A stretch of DNA of 64,000 nucleotides from an uncultured Prevotellaceae bacterium (lineage in GTDB: Bacteria > Bacteroidota > Bacteroidia > Bacteroidales > Muribaculaceae): positions 49,165-113,164 of the forward strand of contig CAMHNO010000005.1 of the NCBI GenBank assembly GCA_946186575.1, written 5' to 3'. The notes below the pieces were generated by a model, which ran no database searches, was not told where the DNA came from, and saw only the letters and a program-made list of their open reading frames with translations. Shown here piece by piece: positions 8,596-18,194 of the stretch (positions are counted from its first letter, which is position 1; every line of letters begins with the position of its first letter). A program made the position numbers and the translations under genes.

Positions 8596-9783
8596 ATGGC
8601 TACCGATAAAAGAACTACAAAGATACAGCGCAAGAGAAAAAGGCAGATGGTCACCCAGCGTTTTTTCAACTTTGCCTATAGTATTGGTGCTGCAATCGTT
8701 ATTTGGGGTGCTCTGTTCAAAATCCTGCACTTGCCTCAAGGCGACCTGCTGCTCATCATCGGTATGGGCACCGAGGTGCTGATGTTTATCATCACTGCCT
8801 TTGAGCGCCCCGAGAAGGAATATCACTGGGAAGACGTGTTCCCTGTTCTCGACACTGCCGACCCCGACGACCGACCACCATTCACTGGTGGAGCAGCAAC
8901 AACCACTGGCAATGTGACCATCAACGGCGACATCACCGCTGCATCAACAGCAGCAGGTGAAACAACTACTGGCGAGGGCTCAGCAGCAGCTGGCGAAGCA
9001 GGCCCCATCGTCATCGCTCCTCCTGTGCCTTCAATAAGCGCCGGAGAGCTTCCTGCCGACGGCACCACAGTGGTTGCAAGCCCCGAGGTAGCAGCTGCCA
9101 TCGCTGCCATGAGTTCACAAGAAGTGAAAGCCGTTATGGGCCTGCCACAAGGCATTCAGCTGAGCGAGGAAGAGACACAATCGCTGAGCGACAGCATTGC
9201 CAAGATGAACTCGGCAAGCGACCAGCTCTCGAAGATGGCCGAGCTAACCGATGCCACCCAGCAGTATCTCAGCCAGATGAGTGCCATCAGCGAGCAAATG
9301 CAGCGACTGAGCGAGACCACTACCGCACTCAATAATGTACAGCAAACTCTTCTCTCGAGTTATGAGGCAATAACAAGCAACAGCGAGAATATCACCCAAA
9401 ACACCACTGGCTACATCGAGCAGATGGAAGCTCTTAACCGCAATGTGGGCGGCCTGAACACCATCTATGAGATTCAGCTCAAGAGCATCTCGTCGCAGCT
9501 CGAAAGCATCGATCGTGTGAACCGCGGGCTGAAGGACATTCGCGACATGTATGAGAAATCGGCTGCCGAGAGCGCTCACTATTGCGACGAGACCGAGAAG
9601 ATGGCTCGCTACATGAAGCAACTCAATAGCGTCTATGAGAAGATGATCAAGGCCATGACAGTTAACATGTATAACCCCATGGCCGGCAACATGATGGCCG
9701 GGATGAGCGACACAGCCACCCCTGCACAGCAGCAAGTTGATGACAGCTACGACGACTATAGCAACAACAACTACGAAGAATAA
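8596..9783 (+). CDS. gldL: T9SS motor protein GldL/PorL
   Basis: 395 aa. Two N-terminal transmembrane helices: FFNFAYSIGAAIVIWGALFK, then LLLIIGMGTEVLMFIITAF, the second carrying the glutamate implicated in proton flow. A cytoplasmic tail follows. GldL pentamers with GldM dimers make the proton-driven motor of type IX secretion. The tail has a low-complexity A/T/G/E/P-rich stretch (about residues 100-155) and a long coiled-coil-like segment (about 190-350), ending in a D/Y/N-rich tip. The A/T-rich linker is longer than I expect for the family and probably lineage-specific. Confidence 0.95.
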   Translation: MATDKRTTKIQRKRKRQMVTQRFFNFAYSIGAAIVIWGALFKILHLPQGDLLLIIGMGTEVLMFIITAFERPEKEYHWEDVFPVLDTADPDDRPPFTGGAATTTGNVTINGDITAASTAAGETTTGEGSAAAGEAGPIVIAPPVPSISAGELPADGTTVVASPEVAAAIAAMSSQEVKAVMGLPQGIQLSEEETQSLSDSIAKMNSASDQLSKMAELTDATQQYLSQMSAISEQMQRLSETTTALNNVQQTLLSSYEAITSNSENITQNTTGYIEQMEALNRNVGGLNTIYEIQLKSISSQLESIDRVNRGLKDIRDMYEKSAAESAHYCDETEKMARYMKQLNSVYEKMIKAMTVNMYNPMAGNMMAGMSDTATPAQQQVDDSYDDYSNNNYEE

Positions 9784-9817
9784 TTCACACACACTCACAT
9801 CCCACACAACTTAGATA

Positions 9818-11401
9818 ATGGCAACTGGAAAAAATCAGTCACTGGCGAAGATGTCGCCACGTCAGAAGATGATAAACCTCATGTATATCGTCTTGACGGC
9901 CATGCTTGCGCTCAATGTGTCGAACGATGTACTGAACGGTTTCAGCCAGGTTGAGGAAGGCCTCAAGCGCTCTAACCGCACCATCACAGCGCGCAACATG
10001 CAGATGATGGCTCAACTCCAGGCTTTCTACAACAAAGACCCTAAAAACGGGCTGCCGCTACTCAACTCGGGCAATGAGGTGAGAAATGCTACCGACAGCC
10101 TCTACTTCTATATCGACACCCTCAAGACTCTCATCATCAAAGAAGCCGATGGACCTAAAGGTGACGTAAACAACATCGTGAACCGCGACAACCTGAGTGC
10201 ATCGAGTGTGGTAATGCTCTCGCCCGAGACAAGACGAGGAATGGACTTGAGGCTGCGCATCAATCAGTTCAAGAACTACATGACCAAGTTTCTTGAAGAC
10301 CCCGACAAGCGTCGCAACCTGGAGTCGGCTCTCTCGACCGAACCTTTCAAAGTGAAGGGCGAAATCACCAACAAAACATGGGAGGAGTCGCTCTTTGAGA
10401 ACATGCCTGCCGTTGCAGCCATCTCATTGCTCACTAAGCTACAAAACGACGTGAGGTTTGCCGAAGGCGAGGTGCTGAGCCACCTGCTCGCACTGACCAA
10501 CGCCGACCTTAGCGAGCTCAAAGTGAACTGGATTAACGCCTTCGTCATTCCACAATCAAGAGTGGTAATGCGAGGCTCAAAGTATAAATCGCAAATCGTG
10601 CTCGCCGCCATCGACTCCACACAGCGACCCATCGTCTATGTTAACGGAGCTCGACTCAACAACCGCGAGGGCATTTACGAGGTGGGGACAAGCCGCTCGG
10701 GCACATTCGACTACTCGGGCTACATCGAGGTCATTGGACAAGACGGACAAGTCTACAAGCGCGACTTCAAGTCGAGCTACACCGTCATCGACCCCATCGC
10801 CACCGTGAGTGCGACCATGATGAATGTATTCTATGCCGGAATCGACAACCCCGTGTCGATATCGGTGCCAGGAATTGGCGACGGCACAGTGAGCGCCACA
10901 ATGACCAATGGCTCGCTCGTCAAGAGTGGCGATGGCTGGATTGCTCATCCCACTCAAGTGGGTGCCGAGTGCGTCATCACAGTAACGGTTGAGATGGACG
11001 GCGCGAGAACCAATGTGGGCTCTACATCGTTCAAGGTGAGAAAACTGCCCGACCCAACGGCCTATATCGCCTATCGCGATGCCGAGGGCAACGCGGCTCG
11101 ATACAAAGGCAGCCGTCCGTTCCCCAAGAGGACATTGCTTGAGGCCAGTGGCCTGCATGCCGCTATCGACGACGGTCTGCTCAACATCGAGTTTACAGTA
11201 GTGAGCTTCGAGACTATAATCTTCGACTCAATGGGCAACGCCATCCCCGAGGTCTCGGCAGGCAGCAGCTTCTCTGAGCGCCAGAAGAACAGCTTCCGCC
11301 GCATGCAGCGCGGCAAGCGATTCTACATCTCGCGCATCAAGGCTCGCGGCCCCGACGGCATCACTCGCGACTTGTCGCCCGTTGAAGTCATTGTCAATTA
11401 A
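9818..11401 (+). CDS. gldM: T9SS motor protein GldM/PorM
   Basis: 527 aa, standard size. A short basic cytoplasmic N-terminus is followed by one transmembrane helix (about residues 18-36, MINLMYIVLTAMLALNVSN), then the four periplasmic domains D1-D4. D1 is helical (about 40-225) and later domains are beta-rich, with the GldM_C end carrying RISRIKARGPDG. GldM dimers thread through the GldL pentamer and transmit rotation to the GldK/GldN ring. Spacing of 34 nt from gldL fits co-transcription. Confidence 0.96.
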   Translation: MATGKNQSLAKMSPRQKMINLMYIVLTAMLALNVSNDVLNGFSQVEEGLKRSNRTITARNMQMMAQLQAFYNKDPKNGLPLLNSGNEVRNATDSLYFYIDTLKTLIIKEADGPKGDVNNIVNRDNLSASSVVMLSPETRRGMDLRLRINQFKNYMTKFLEDPDKRRNLESALSTEPFKVKGEITNKTWEESLFENMPAVAAISLLTKLQNDVRFAEGEVLSHLLALTNADLSELKVNWINAFVIPQSRVVMRGSKYKSQIVLAAIDSTQRPIVYVNGARLNNREGIYEVGTSRSGTFDYSGYIEVIGQDGQVYKRDFKSSYTVIDPIATVSATMMNVFYAGIDNPVSISVPGIGDGTVSATMTNGSLVKSGDGWIAHPTQVGAECVITVTVEMDGARTNVGSTSFKVRKLPDPTAYIAYRDAEGNAARYKGSRPFPKRTLLEASGLHAAIDDGLLNIEFTVVSFETIIFDSMGNAIPEVSAGSSFSERQKNSFRRMQRGKRFYISRIKARGPDGITRDLSPVEVIVN

Positions 11402-11458
11402 TATCAGCCACAAGAGCTGCATTAAGATATTGTTTAGTTACATCTTAAACTCATTATA

Positions 11459-12577
11459 ATGAAATACTTGAAAGTTATATTCTTGGGATTGGCATTAGCT
11501 ATAGCCTGGTCAGGGCTCAGCGCACAAGTTGTGCGCAGAGACGGCCAAGAGCGACGTGACAAGGACAACAACACTGGTCCTCAAATCTCGGGACGCCAAC
11601 AGGCTTTTTACGAGCAGAACGAGCCCAGCGAGGCCGACCTGCAGTGGACAAAGACAGTGTATCGAGTGCTCGACCTGAACAAGGGTAAAAATCCGGCACT
11701 TTACTACCCAGCAGAGCCCAACGAGGACGGCCAAAGCCTGTTCTTCATCATCATGCGACTGCTTGCTAATGATCAAATTTCGGTCTATGAGTACCTTGAC
11801 GGACGCGAGATGTTTACCGATGAATACAAAATCAAGGTAGACCAACTGCTCGACCGCTTCCACATTCTCTATAGCGAGGCAAAAGGCAGCACCGAGAAGC
11901 ATCGTAAGTATGCCATCGAAGATGCCGACATTCCAGGATTTGAGATTTTGAGCTACTACATCATCGAGAAATGGTCGTTCGACACTCGCAGCAACAAGAT
12001 GATGTGCCGTGTCGACGCTCTGTGCCCTGTGCTCCATCGTCAGGATGAGTTTGGTGGCGACCCCATCAAGTTCCCAATGTTCTGGGTGAAGCTCAACGAC
12101 ATCAGGCCTTACATCGCTCAGCAGTATGTGTTCACCGACGATGACAACAACCTCTCACGCTACAACCTTGACGATTTCTTCAAGCTCAACATGTATCATG
12201 GAGACATCTACAAGGTTAAGAACTTGCGCAACCTCTCGCTCATGGAGCTTTATCCCGACCCCAAAGACCTAAAGCATGCTCAAGACTCTATCGAGGAGCG
12301 ACTGCACCGCTTCGACAAGAACCTGTGGGCTCCCTCGCGCGAAGAGCTGCAAGCTAAAGCTGAAGAGCAGCGACGTCTTGAAGCTGAGCAGCGAGGCGAG
12401 GACATCGACGACGAAGCACCTGCTCAAGCCGAACAGAAACCTGCCAGCAAGCCTCGTTCCAAGCGAGGCAGCAGCGAGCAAAAGCCACAAAAGCCCAAGA
12501 AGAAACCTGCTGCAAAATCAAAGCCACAAAGCAGCAACCAGGGAGCTACCCGCTCGGTTCGAAACCGCAAGCGTTAG
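11459..12577 (+). CDS. gldN: T9SS ring protein GldN/PorN
   Basis: 372 aa. Signal peptide of about 22 residues (cleavage near LSAQ). The conserved GldN domain spans about 50-290 with characteristic ADLQWTKTVYRVLDLN, FHILYSEAKGS and GDIYKVKNLRNLSLMELYPD segments. The last ~75 residues are a low-complexity K/E/Q/P/S-rich basic tail, absent or shorter in many homologues, that could contact peptidoglycan or nucleic acid in the periplasm or simply be a linker. It closes the porT-gldN operon, with a terminator at 12608-12655. Confidence 0.94.
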   Translation: MKYLKVIFLGLALAIAWSGLSAQVVRRDGQERRDKDNNTGPQISGRQQAFYEQNEPSEADLQWTKTVYRVLDLNKGKNPALYYPAEPNEDGQSLFFIIMRLLANDQISVYEYLDGREMFTDEYKIKVDQLLDRFHILYSEAKGSTEKHRKYAIEDADIPGFEILSYYIIEKWSFDTRSNKMMCRVDALCPVLHRQDEFGGDPIKFPMFWVKLNDIRPYIAQQYVFTDDDNNLSRYNLDDFFKLNMYHGDIYKVKNLRNLSLMELYPDPKDLKHAQDSIEERLHRFDKNLWAPSREELQAKAEEQRRLEAEQRGEDIDDEAPAQAEQKPASKPRSKRGSSEQKPQKPKKKPAAKSKPQSSNQGATRSVRNRKR

Positions 12578-12607
12578 ACACACTTAGCCCCCCTACTGGT
12601 AAAAACA

Positions 12608-12655
12608 ATTCACGCCCAGCACTCATCATTGAGCACTGGGCGTGAATTATTTTTG
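12608..12655. terminator. Bidirectional intrinsic terminator between gldN and menA
   Basis: An 18-position stem (12608-12625 with 12630-12647) with one internal 2-nt mismatch and a 4-nt loop, flanked by a T-rich tract on the right and an A-rich tract on the left. It can stop both the T9SS operon and the convergent menA operon. Confidence 0.9.
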
Positions 12656-12672
12656 CATTTCCCTCATCTTCA

Positions 12673-13566
12673 TCACATCACAAATGCCACCAGCATGAGG
12701 ATTGTGAAGATTAGCATGTTGCGAGCCGTGGCACCAAGCAAGGGATTGAGAGCAGCACCCTGGCGGCGCATGAGCTTAATCCAAGTGACAACGTGCAGCA
12801 TCAAGTAGAGTGCAGGCACAGCATAGGTCCACACTGGCATGTTTTTATTAAGATAGATTATGAGCCATAGTGGTGATAGCATGGCTATTGCCATGAAGCC
12901 ATTGAACAGATAGGCCACAGCGGCAAGTTTGCGACCAAAAATCACCACTGCAGTGCGCTTGCCAGCATCGATGTCGTCATCCATGTCGCGATAGTTGTTC
13001 ACCAGCAGCACATTCACGCCCATGAAGCCTATTGTGATGCCGCCCAGCACTGCCAGGGCATCGATGCGGCCAGCAATCACATAGTAGCTGAAGAACACTG
13101 GCACAATGCCATAGAAGACAAACACCGTGAGTTCGCCCAACCCATGATAAGAAAGTGGATAAGGCCCGGCACTGTAGGCAAGAGCAAACACCGCAATCAG
13201 AACTCCGACAGGAACAAGCTGCCAACCGCCATAGGGAATGAGTGCGCACCCCACCGCGCAAGCCAGTGCCAGAGTGGCATAGGTGGCATTGCGCAGCGTC
13301 ACTGGCTTGATATCGCCCTCGGTAACACCGCGACGGGGACCCACACGGCCCTTCTTGTCGGCCCCGTGCTTAAAGTCATAATATTCGTTTGCAAAGTTCG
13401 ACACCACCTGTGCCAGCAGTGCAAACACCAAGCAGAGCACTGCGGGCATCCACTTGAAGTGGTTTTGCCACACAGCAATGCCTATTGCCATCAGCACTCC
13501 GCTAAGCGACACTGGCAGTGTGCGAAGCCGCATAGCCTCGATCCAAATCTTTAATTTCTTTCTCAT
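12673..13566 (-). CDS. menA: 1,4-dihydroxy-2-naphthoate polyprenyltransferase MenA
   Basis: 297 aa integral membrane UbiA-family enzyme that attaches a polyprenyl chain to DHNA in menaquinone synthesis. First Asp-rich motif NEYYDFKHGAD followed by the MenA-typical GRVGPRRGVTEG; second motif NNYRDMDDDIDAGKRT. About nine hydrophobic segments. It is the last gene of the minus-strand operon (PorE-like, ribE, yfcE-like, menA), 51 nt after the phosphoesterase. Very secure assignment. Confidence 0.95.
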   Translation of the reverse strand: MRKKLKIWIEAMRLRTLPVSLSGVLMAIGIAVWQNHFKWMPAVLCLVFALLAQVVSNFANEYYDFKHGADKKGRVGPRRGVTEGDIKPVTLRNATYATLALACAVGCALIPYGGWQLVPVGVLIAVFALAYSAGPYPLSYHGLGELTVFVFYGIVPVFFSYYVIAGRIDALAVLGGITIGFMGVNVLLVNNYRDMDDDIDAGKRTAVVIFGRKLAAVAYLFNGFMAIAMLSPLWLIIYLNKNMPVWTYAVPALYLMLHVVTWIKLMRRQGAALNPLLGATARNMLIFTILMLVAFVM

Positions 13567-13617
13567 AATTTTTGAGTTCTCTGTGTTGCTTGTTAAGGTT
13601 CTATAAGCACAATAGTG

Positions 13618-14145
13618 TCACTCCACTATGCGTCCTTGGGGGTTAGTGCGATCGTCGGCAAGTTCAATTACCTGACAACCTGTGACCGTGCCAGCATCGA
13701 GAGTAAGGCGAATTAGCGTTCTTACCTTCTGCCAACCCTGGCGGCCAGCAGCACCAGGATTGATGGTGAGCACACCCAAGCTGCGGTCGGGGATTACCTT
13801 TAAAATGTGACTGTGCCCGCAAACGAAGAGTTTTGGTTGCACCAGGTCGAGTCGCGATTTGATTCCTGGAGCATAACGACCGGGATAGCCACCAATGTGC
13901 GTCATCATCACCTTCACCCCCTCAATGGTGAATATCTCGGTTTCGTTAAACCGACGCCGCAGGTCTTGTCCGTCAGCATTGCCCCACACGGCCCTAAGCT
14001 GTGGCCCTATCGCCTCGATCATGTCGATAAGAGCCTCGTTGCCAATGTCGCCAGCATGCCATATCTCGTCGCAGTCGGCAAAGTGCTCACGATACCGGTC
14101 ATCCCAGTAGCAATGCGTGTCGCTTATGATGCCTATAGTTTTCAT
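13618..14145 (-). CDS. YfcE/MJ0936-type metallophosphoesterase
   Basis: 175 aa, compact calcineurin-like fold. Motifs in order: ISDTHC (metal D and H), HAGDIG, WGNADG (GNxD/H position), MTHIGG and CGHSH. Homologues hydrolyse phosphodiesters in vitro with unclear physiological substrates. It lies in the ribE-menA operon, which gives no clear functional clue. The first ATG after the ribE stop is used. Confidence 0.88.
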   Translation of the reverse strand: MKTIGIISDTHCYWDDRYREHFADCDEIWHAGDIGNEALIDMIEAIGPQLRAVWGNADGQDLRRRFNETEIFTIEGVKVMMTHIGGYPGRYAPGIKSRLDLVQPKLFVCGHSHILKVIPDRSLGVLTINPGAAGRQGWQKVRTLIRLTLDAGTVTGCQVIELADDRTNPQGRIVE

Positions 14146-14192
14146 TAAAAGATGTCACTAAGATAAATATTTGCTCAACTAATGGTTTCGTC

Positions 14193-14801
14193 TCAATTAG
14201 AGAATTCCATGAGGCGAGCAAGGTACTTGCCAATGATGTCGAACTCAAGATTTACTACTGTGCCCTCCACTATATTATGAAAGTTGGTGAGCTCGTGGGT
14301 GTAGGGGATGATGGCAACCTCAAAGCTGTTGCGTTCACTGTTGCACACCGTGAGGCTGGTGCCATTCACAGTTATGCTTCCCTTCTCGACGGTGACATAG
14401 CCCTTGCGTGCCATGGCTGGATCCACATCGTAGTGGAAGGTGTAATACCAGCTGCCGTCGGCCTCACGCACACTGGTGCATGTGGCAGTCTGGTCAACAT
14501 GGCCTTGCACAATGTGCCCGTCGAGGCGTCCGTTCATGAGCATGCTTCGCTCCACGTTTACCTCATCGCCCACTTTGAGCAGGCCCAAATTGCTACGATC
14601 GAGCGTCTCCTGGATGGCAGTGACGGTATAGGTGCCATCACCTGGCAATTTCACCACAGTGAGGCACACACCATTGTGCGACACACTTTGGTCGATTTTC
14701 AGCTCTTCAACAAAGCTGCACTTCAACGTGATGTGCAAGTTGCCATCTTCTCTCTCAAGCAACACTACGCGTGCAGCCTCTTCTACTATTCCTGAAAACA
14801 T
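14193..14801 (-). CDS. ribE: Riboflavin synthase alpha subunit
   Basis: 202 aa, the usual length. Two homologous lumazine-binding barrels: the first begins MFSGIVEEAA and has the SHNGVCLTV motif, the second begins GHIVQGHVD and carries INGTSLTV-like VNGTSLTVC. It dismutates two 6,7-dimethyl-8-ribityllumazine molecules into riboflavin in the cytosol. No FMN riboswitch is visible upstream, because the gene starts 36 nt after the PorE-like gene and shares its transcript. Confidence 0.96.
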   Translation of the reverse strand: MFSGIVEEAARVVLLEREDGNLHITLKCSFVEELKIDQSVSHNGVCLTVVKLPGDGTYTVTAIQETLDRSNLGLLKVGDEVNVERSMLMNGRLDGHIVQGHVDQTATCTSVREADGSWYYTFHYDVDPAMARKGYVTVEKGSITVNGTSLTVCNSERNSFEVAIIPYTHELTNFHNIVEGTVVNLEFDIIGKYLARLMEFSN

Positions 14802-14837
14802 ATTACTAATTGTAAATATCCTAATTGTTGATTTCTG

Positions 14838-17252
14838 TTATTTTCTTGTGTTTTGGGTGCCGCCTGCTCCTGGCCGCTTAGTGGCAGTGCCACTGCCGTT
14901 GTTGCCACCGCCAGTGCCGGTTCCACCACCAGTGCCAGTGCCGGTACGAGTGCTTCCACCAGTACCTGAGCCTGAACCGCCACCTGTGCCAGAACCTAAG
15001 CCACGGCCTTGAGCACCGCCCAGCTTATCACCATTTTGCGGCGCTGGAGGTTCCTTGCCTCCATACTTGTTGTCGGGATCTAATTCCTTTTGGCGATCAA
15101 GCTCTTCTTGCATTTTCTGCATTTTCTCAATCTCTTTTTGCGTCACAGTGCTGCCGGCACCACCCTGTCTATCGTCATTCTTTTCACCTTCAAGTTTAGC
15201 AGTACCAGAATCGCCTGTCGATGTAGAGTCGGCTTCTTCGCCTTGTCCCGGCTCGACAATAGAGCTGTCGAAGGTACGATAATAATTAGTAGTAAGTACC
15301 TGGAACTCCGTGCGTCGGTTTATTTGGTCGGCTGCTGCGCGGTCTTCCTTCGACAGCGCCATGACATAAGCCTCGTTGAGCGTGTCGCCCTCATTGAACT
15401 GCGGATAAAGGCGTGCAATGCGCTTGGTCACCACCTTGGGTCTTGACCTTCCATATCCGTGAAATTGCAGTCGTGCACTGTCCACACCATTGGCAATGAG
15501 ATAGTCGACCACACTCTTTGCACGTCGGTCACTGAGCTTGAGGTTATACTCGTCGCCACCCACGCGGTCGGTGTGCGACGCCATTTCTATCGTGATATAG
15601 GGATTATCGTTCATCACCTGAACCATGCTGTCGAGTGCAGCCTTCGACTCTGGCCTCAGAGTTGCCTTGTCATAGTCGTAGAATATGTTCTCTATCACCT
15701 GAGGCTTGGTCATTGCAGCGAGGATAAAGTCGACGCCATACTCGGCATCGGCTTCCTCGATATCGCTGGTAAACTCCTGCTTGCCATTGAGGTAGCCGTT
15801 GGCTCCGGCAAGCATCACATAGCTCACTCCGCGCTGCAGGTCGAAGCGGAACGAGCCATCGGGCTTAGCCACAGCTTTCTGGTTGCTGCCATCGTTGCCC
15901 ACGATTCGGATAATAGCGTTGGGCACTGGTTCCTCGTCTTTGTCGAGAACATATCCCGAAATCCATATCTTGAGGTCGGGCTTCTCAAAGCTATAGATGT
16001 GGTCATAGCCACGTGCATCCTTGCGGTTACTCGAGAAAAAGCCTCGCTCGCCCTCGCTCTCAAAGGTGATGCCAAAGTCGTCGCCGCTGCTGTTCATGGG
16101 AGCACCCATGTTCTCAACATACCAGCGTCCCGACGGTTGCAGCCGAGCCCTGAACAGGTCAAGGCCGCCCAGTCCGGCATGACCATTGCTCGAGAAGTAG
16201 AGCGTGCTATCGTCGCGCACATAGGGGAATCGCTCGTCGCCAGGAGTGTTGATTTTATCTCCAAGATTCTCGAGTGTGCCGTGACCATCGCTAATCATCA
16301 CACGCCACAGGTCTTTGCCGCCCTGCCCTCCTGGCATGTCGCTTGAGAAATAGAGCCACTTGCCGTCGGGGCTCACCGCAGGGTCGTTGTAGGCCGAGAG
16401 GGTATCGGCCGTGATCTCAAACTTCGCTGCCCCACTCCACCTGGCCTCGCTGCGGCTGGCTTTGTAAATCTCTACGCTCGTTGGAGCATCGGTCTTGCGC
16501 AAAGCCTTGGCAAAGAACATTGTCATGCCATCGGGGGTAAATGCCGTTATGCCCTCGTCGAACTCGGTGTTGAGTTCTCCCTCGGCCAGCTCAGGATTGC
16601 TCCACTTGCCTTTATCGTCCTTCTTAGAGAAGAAGACGTCGCAATTTTTGGTTCCCGTTATCTCGCTCTTGAGGGTGCCAGTTGCCTTCTCACGCGACGA
16701 GGTGAAATAGAGCACCTCGTTCTTGCTGTCGAGAAACATTGGGCAGAAGTCGGCACGGCGAGAGTTGAAGAGTTTGGCCGGCTTGACAATGTAGCGCGAC
16801 CCCTGGTCTCTCCATTTCACAGCATTCTGGCATGCCCTGATGCCCTCGATGGTGAGCCAGTTGCCAGGCGCAGTGTCGAGATAGGCTTTATAGTTGCGCT
16901 CGGCAAAGGCATACTGCCCCTCCATCTGCTGCATCTGCGCCAGATAGAAGGGAATCGTGCTGTCTTCCCATTCATAGCGTTGCGCGTTTTGGTAGGCTGC
17001 GGCAGCCCTTGAGCTCTGGTTCAGGTGCCTGTAGCACTCACCCAGCATGAAGGCCACCTCACCGCGCTGGAAGCGGTCTTCCTTGCGCCGCAGTTTGTTG
17101 TAGATTTTGCGATAAGTCTCGGCAGCGGCATTATACTCGCCGCGCTCATATTTCTCGTCGGCATCCTTCATCTTGGCGGTCTTGCACGACGAGAGCTGCA
17201 CTGCAGTGGCAGCTATCACCACTGCCATTATAATGTAAATTATTTTCCTCAT
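14838..17252 (-). CDS. PorE-like OmpA-family lipoprotein (TPR - beta-propeller - CarboxypepD_reg - OmpA) with Gly/Thr tail
   Basis: 804 aa. Lipoprotein signal with lipobox LSSC (cysteine about residue 23). TPR-like helices at about 30-140, WD40/PD40 propeller repeats at about 150-425 (repeated ...DGKWLYFSSDMPG-type motifs), a carboxypeptidase-regulatory-like domain at about 430-515, and an OmpA peptidoglycan-binding domain at about 530-670 with SHTD and LSDRRA. The domain order equals that of P. gingivalis PorE, which tethers the type IX machinery to peptidoglycan. Nearness to the T9SS operon supports this, though such proteins have paralogues. The last ~100 residues are K/E/Q-rich then a pure G/T/S/P repeat tract, not typical of PorE. 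Confidence 0.85.
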   Translation of the reverse strand: MRKIIYIIMAVVIAATAVQLSSCKTAKMKDADEKYERGEYNAAAETYRKIYNKLRRKEDRFQRGEVAFMLGECYRHLNQSSRAAAAYQNAQRYEWEDSTIPFYLAQMQQMEGQYAFAERNYKAYLDTAPGNWLTIEGIRACQNAVKWRDQGSRYIVKPAKLFNSRRADFCPMFLDSKNEVLYFTSSREKATGTLKSEITGTKNCDVFFSKKDDKGKWSNPELAEGELNTEFDEGITAFTPDGMTMFFAKALRKTDAPTSVEIYKASRSEARWSGAAKFEITADTLSAYNDPAVSPDGKWLYFSSDMPGGQGGKDLWRVMISDGHGTLENLGDKINTPGDERFPYVRDDSTLYFSSNGHAGLGGLDLFRARLQPSGRWYVENMGAPMNSSGDDFGITFESEGERGFFSSNRKDARGYDHIYSFEKPDLKIWISGYVLDKDEEPVPNAIIRIVGNDGSNQKAVAKPDGSFRFDLQRGVSYVMLAGANGYLNGKQEFTSDIEEADAEYGVDFILAAMTKPQVIENIFYDYDKATLRPESKAALDSMVQVMNDNPYITIEMASHTDRVGGDEYNLKLSDRRAKSVVDYLIANGVDSARLQFHGYGRSRPKVVTKRIARLYPQFNEGDTLNEAYVMALSKEDRAAADQINRRTEFQVLTTNYYRTFDSSIVEPGQGEEADSTSTGDSGTAKLEGEKNDDRQGGAGSTVTQKEIEKMQKMQEELDRQKELDPDNKYGGKEPPAPQNGDKLGGAQGRGLGSGTGGGSGSGTGGSTRTGTGTGGGTGTGGGNNGSGTATKRPGAGGTQNTRK
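14861..15010 (-). repeat. Low-complexity repeat coding the Gly/Thr/Ser tail of the PorE-like protein
   Basis: About 150 bp built from degenerate copies of a CCACCAGTGCCGGT-like unit (plus strand), giving GTGGG, SGSGTGG and TRTGTG peptide units at the C-terminus. Such tracts are slippage-prone and could vary between strains without shifting frame when lost in 3-nt multiples. Confidence 0.75.
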
Positions 17253-17450
17253 ATTACTGAACTTGTGGCACTCTGGCCATCACCTTGAGTGCCCAGTATG
17301 CCTTAAAAATAAAACGCAACACAAGCCGTCTTTATTGCACGCGCACGCACGCAAGGAGCATTTTTTAACCAAGCAGTTAAACCAAGAGCCACTTTTGCAG
17401 TCACTAAAGCAAATGAAATACATTCATAAAATCAATTAAACTTATTATTT

Positions 17451-18128
17451 ATGAAAAACTTAACTCACTCACTGATTTTGGCGATGGCTATGCTCATGTT
17501 ACCTGCCATGTGCCATGCCCAAGAAACTTCGCTACCTGTAAAGATTCAAGGCGGCAAAGTCGGCATTAAAGACTTTGCACGAGCCTATTGCTCTCCATGC
17601 CAGAGTGGCACCATGGAGCGCATTGCTCTTGCCGCTTGGAGCAAGGGCAACTACAAGAATGGCAATTCCCAAAGCATTGTCGATGTTAAGAACGGTTATT
17701 TAATGTTCACTCAGCAATCCAACGGCATGAAAGAGACCATTGAGATGTGCTATTGGAACTGCGACAACAAGAACGAGAAAATTGTAGCTGTCAACAACAT
17801 CAGCAACTCGATTGGGATGGACGAGAGCATCCTCATCTTCTACCGCTATAACGTCAAGACAAAGACGATGACACTCATCGACGCTCCATTCGACCACACT
17901 CCTGCTCCAATCGACCTTGTCGACCGCGAGAGGGCCGACAAGGCTACCATCGACATGGTGCGCAGTGCAAAGAATGAGGACTCTAACAAGTATCAACCAT
18001 TCTACCAGTTGCCACGCAACGGCAAGGACATCAAGTGCCGCATGGCCGACCCAAACGCTATTCCCAAGCAATTCCAAAATGACTGCGAGCTTGAATGGAA
18101 TGGCAATGGCTTCACCTTTGACGACTGA
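17451..18128 (+). CDS. Secreted protein of unknown function
   Basis: 225 aa. Signal peptide MKNLTHSLILAMAMLMLPAM with likely cleavage after CHA. The mature region has two cysteine pairs (AYCSPCQSG and MCYWNCDN) and one more pair later (IKCRM, NDCELEW), suggesting disulfides in the periplasm. A repeated modest beta-strand pattern is seen, but I recognise no domain. It stands alone: upstream is the divergent PorE-like operon, downstream a strong palindromic terminator. Confidence 0.65.
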   Translation: MKNLTHSLILAMAMLMLPAMCHAQETSLPVKIQGGKVGIKDFARAYCSPCQSGTMERIALAAWSKGNYKNGNSQSIVDVKNGYLMFTQQSNGMKETIEMCYWNCDNKNEKIVAVNNISNSIGMDESILIFYRYNVKTKTMTLIDAPFDHTPAPIDLVDRERADKATIDMVRSAKNEDSNKYQPFYQLPRNGKDIKCRMADPNAIPKQFQNDCELEWNGNGFTFDD

Positions 18129-18194
18129 CAACAGACAACAGAATTTTGATTGCGAATGGTGATATATGACAAAGGTTTGACAGCCTTAACCCAT

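Noticed and set aside
12977-13554. Open frames on both strands inside menA
   Set aside because: menA motifs are complete on the minus strand; the others are shadows.
14802-14837. FMN riboswitch before ribE
   Set aside because: Only 36 nt separate ribE from the upstream gene, too short for an FMN aptamer, and no RFN conserved blocks are visible.
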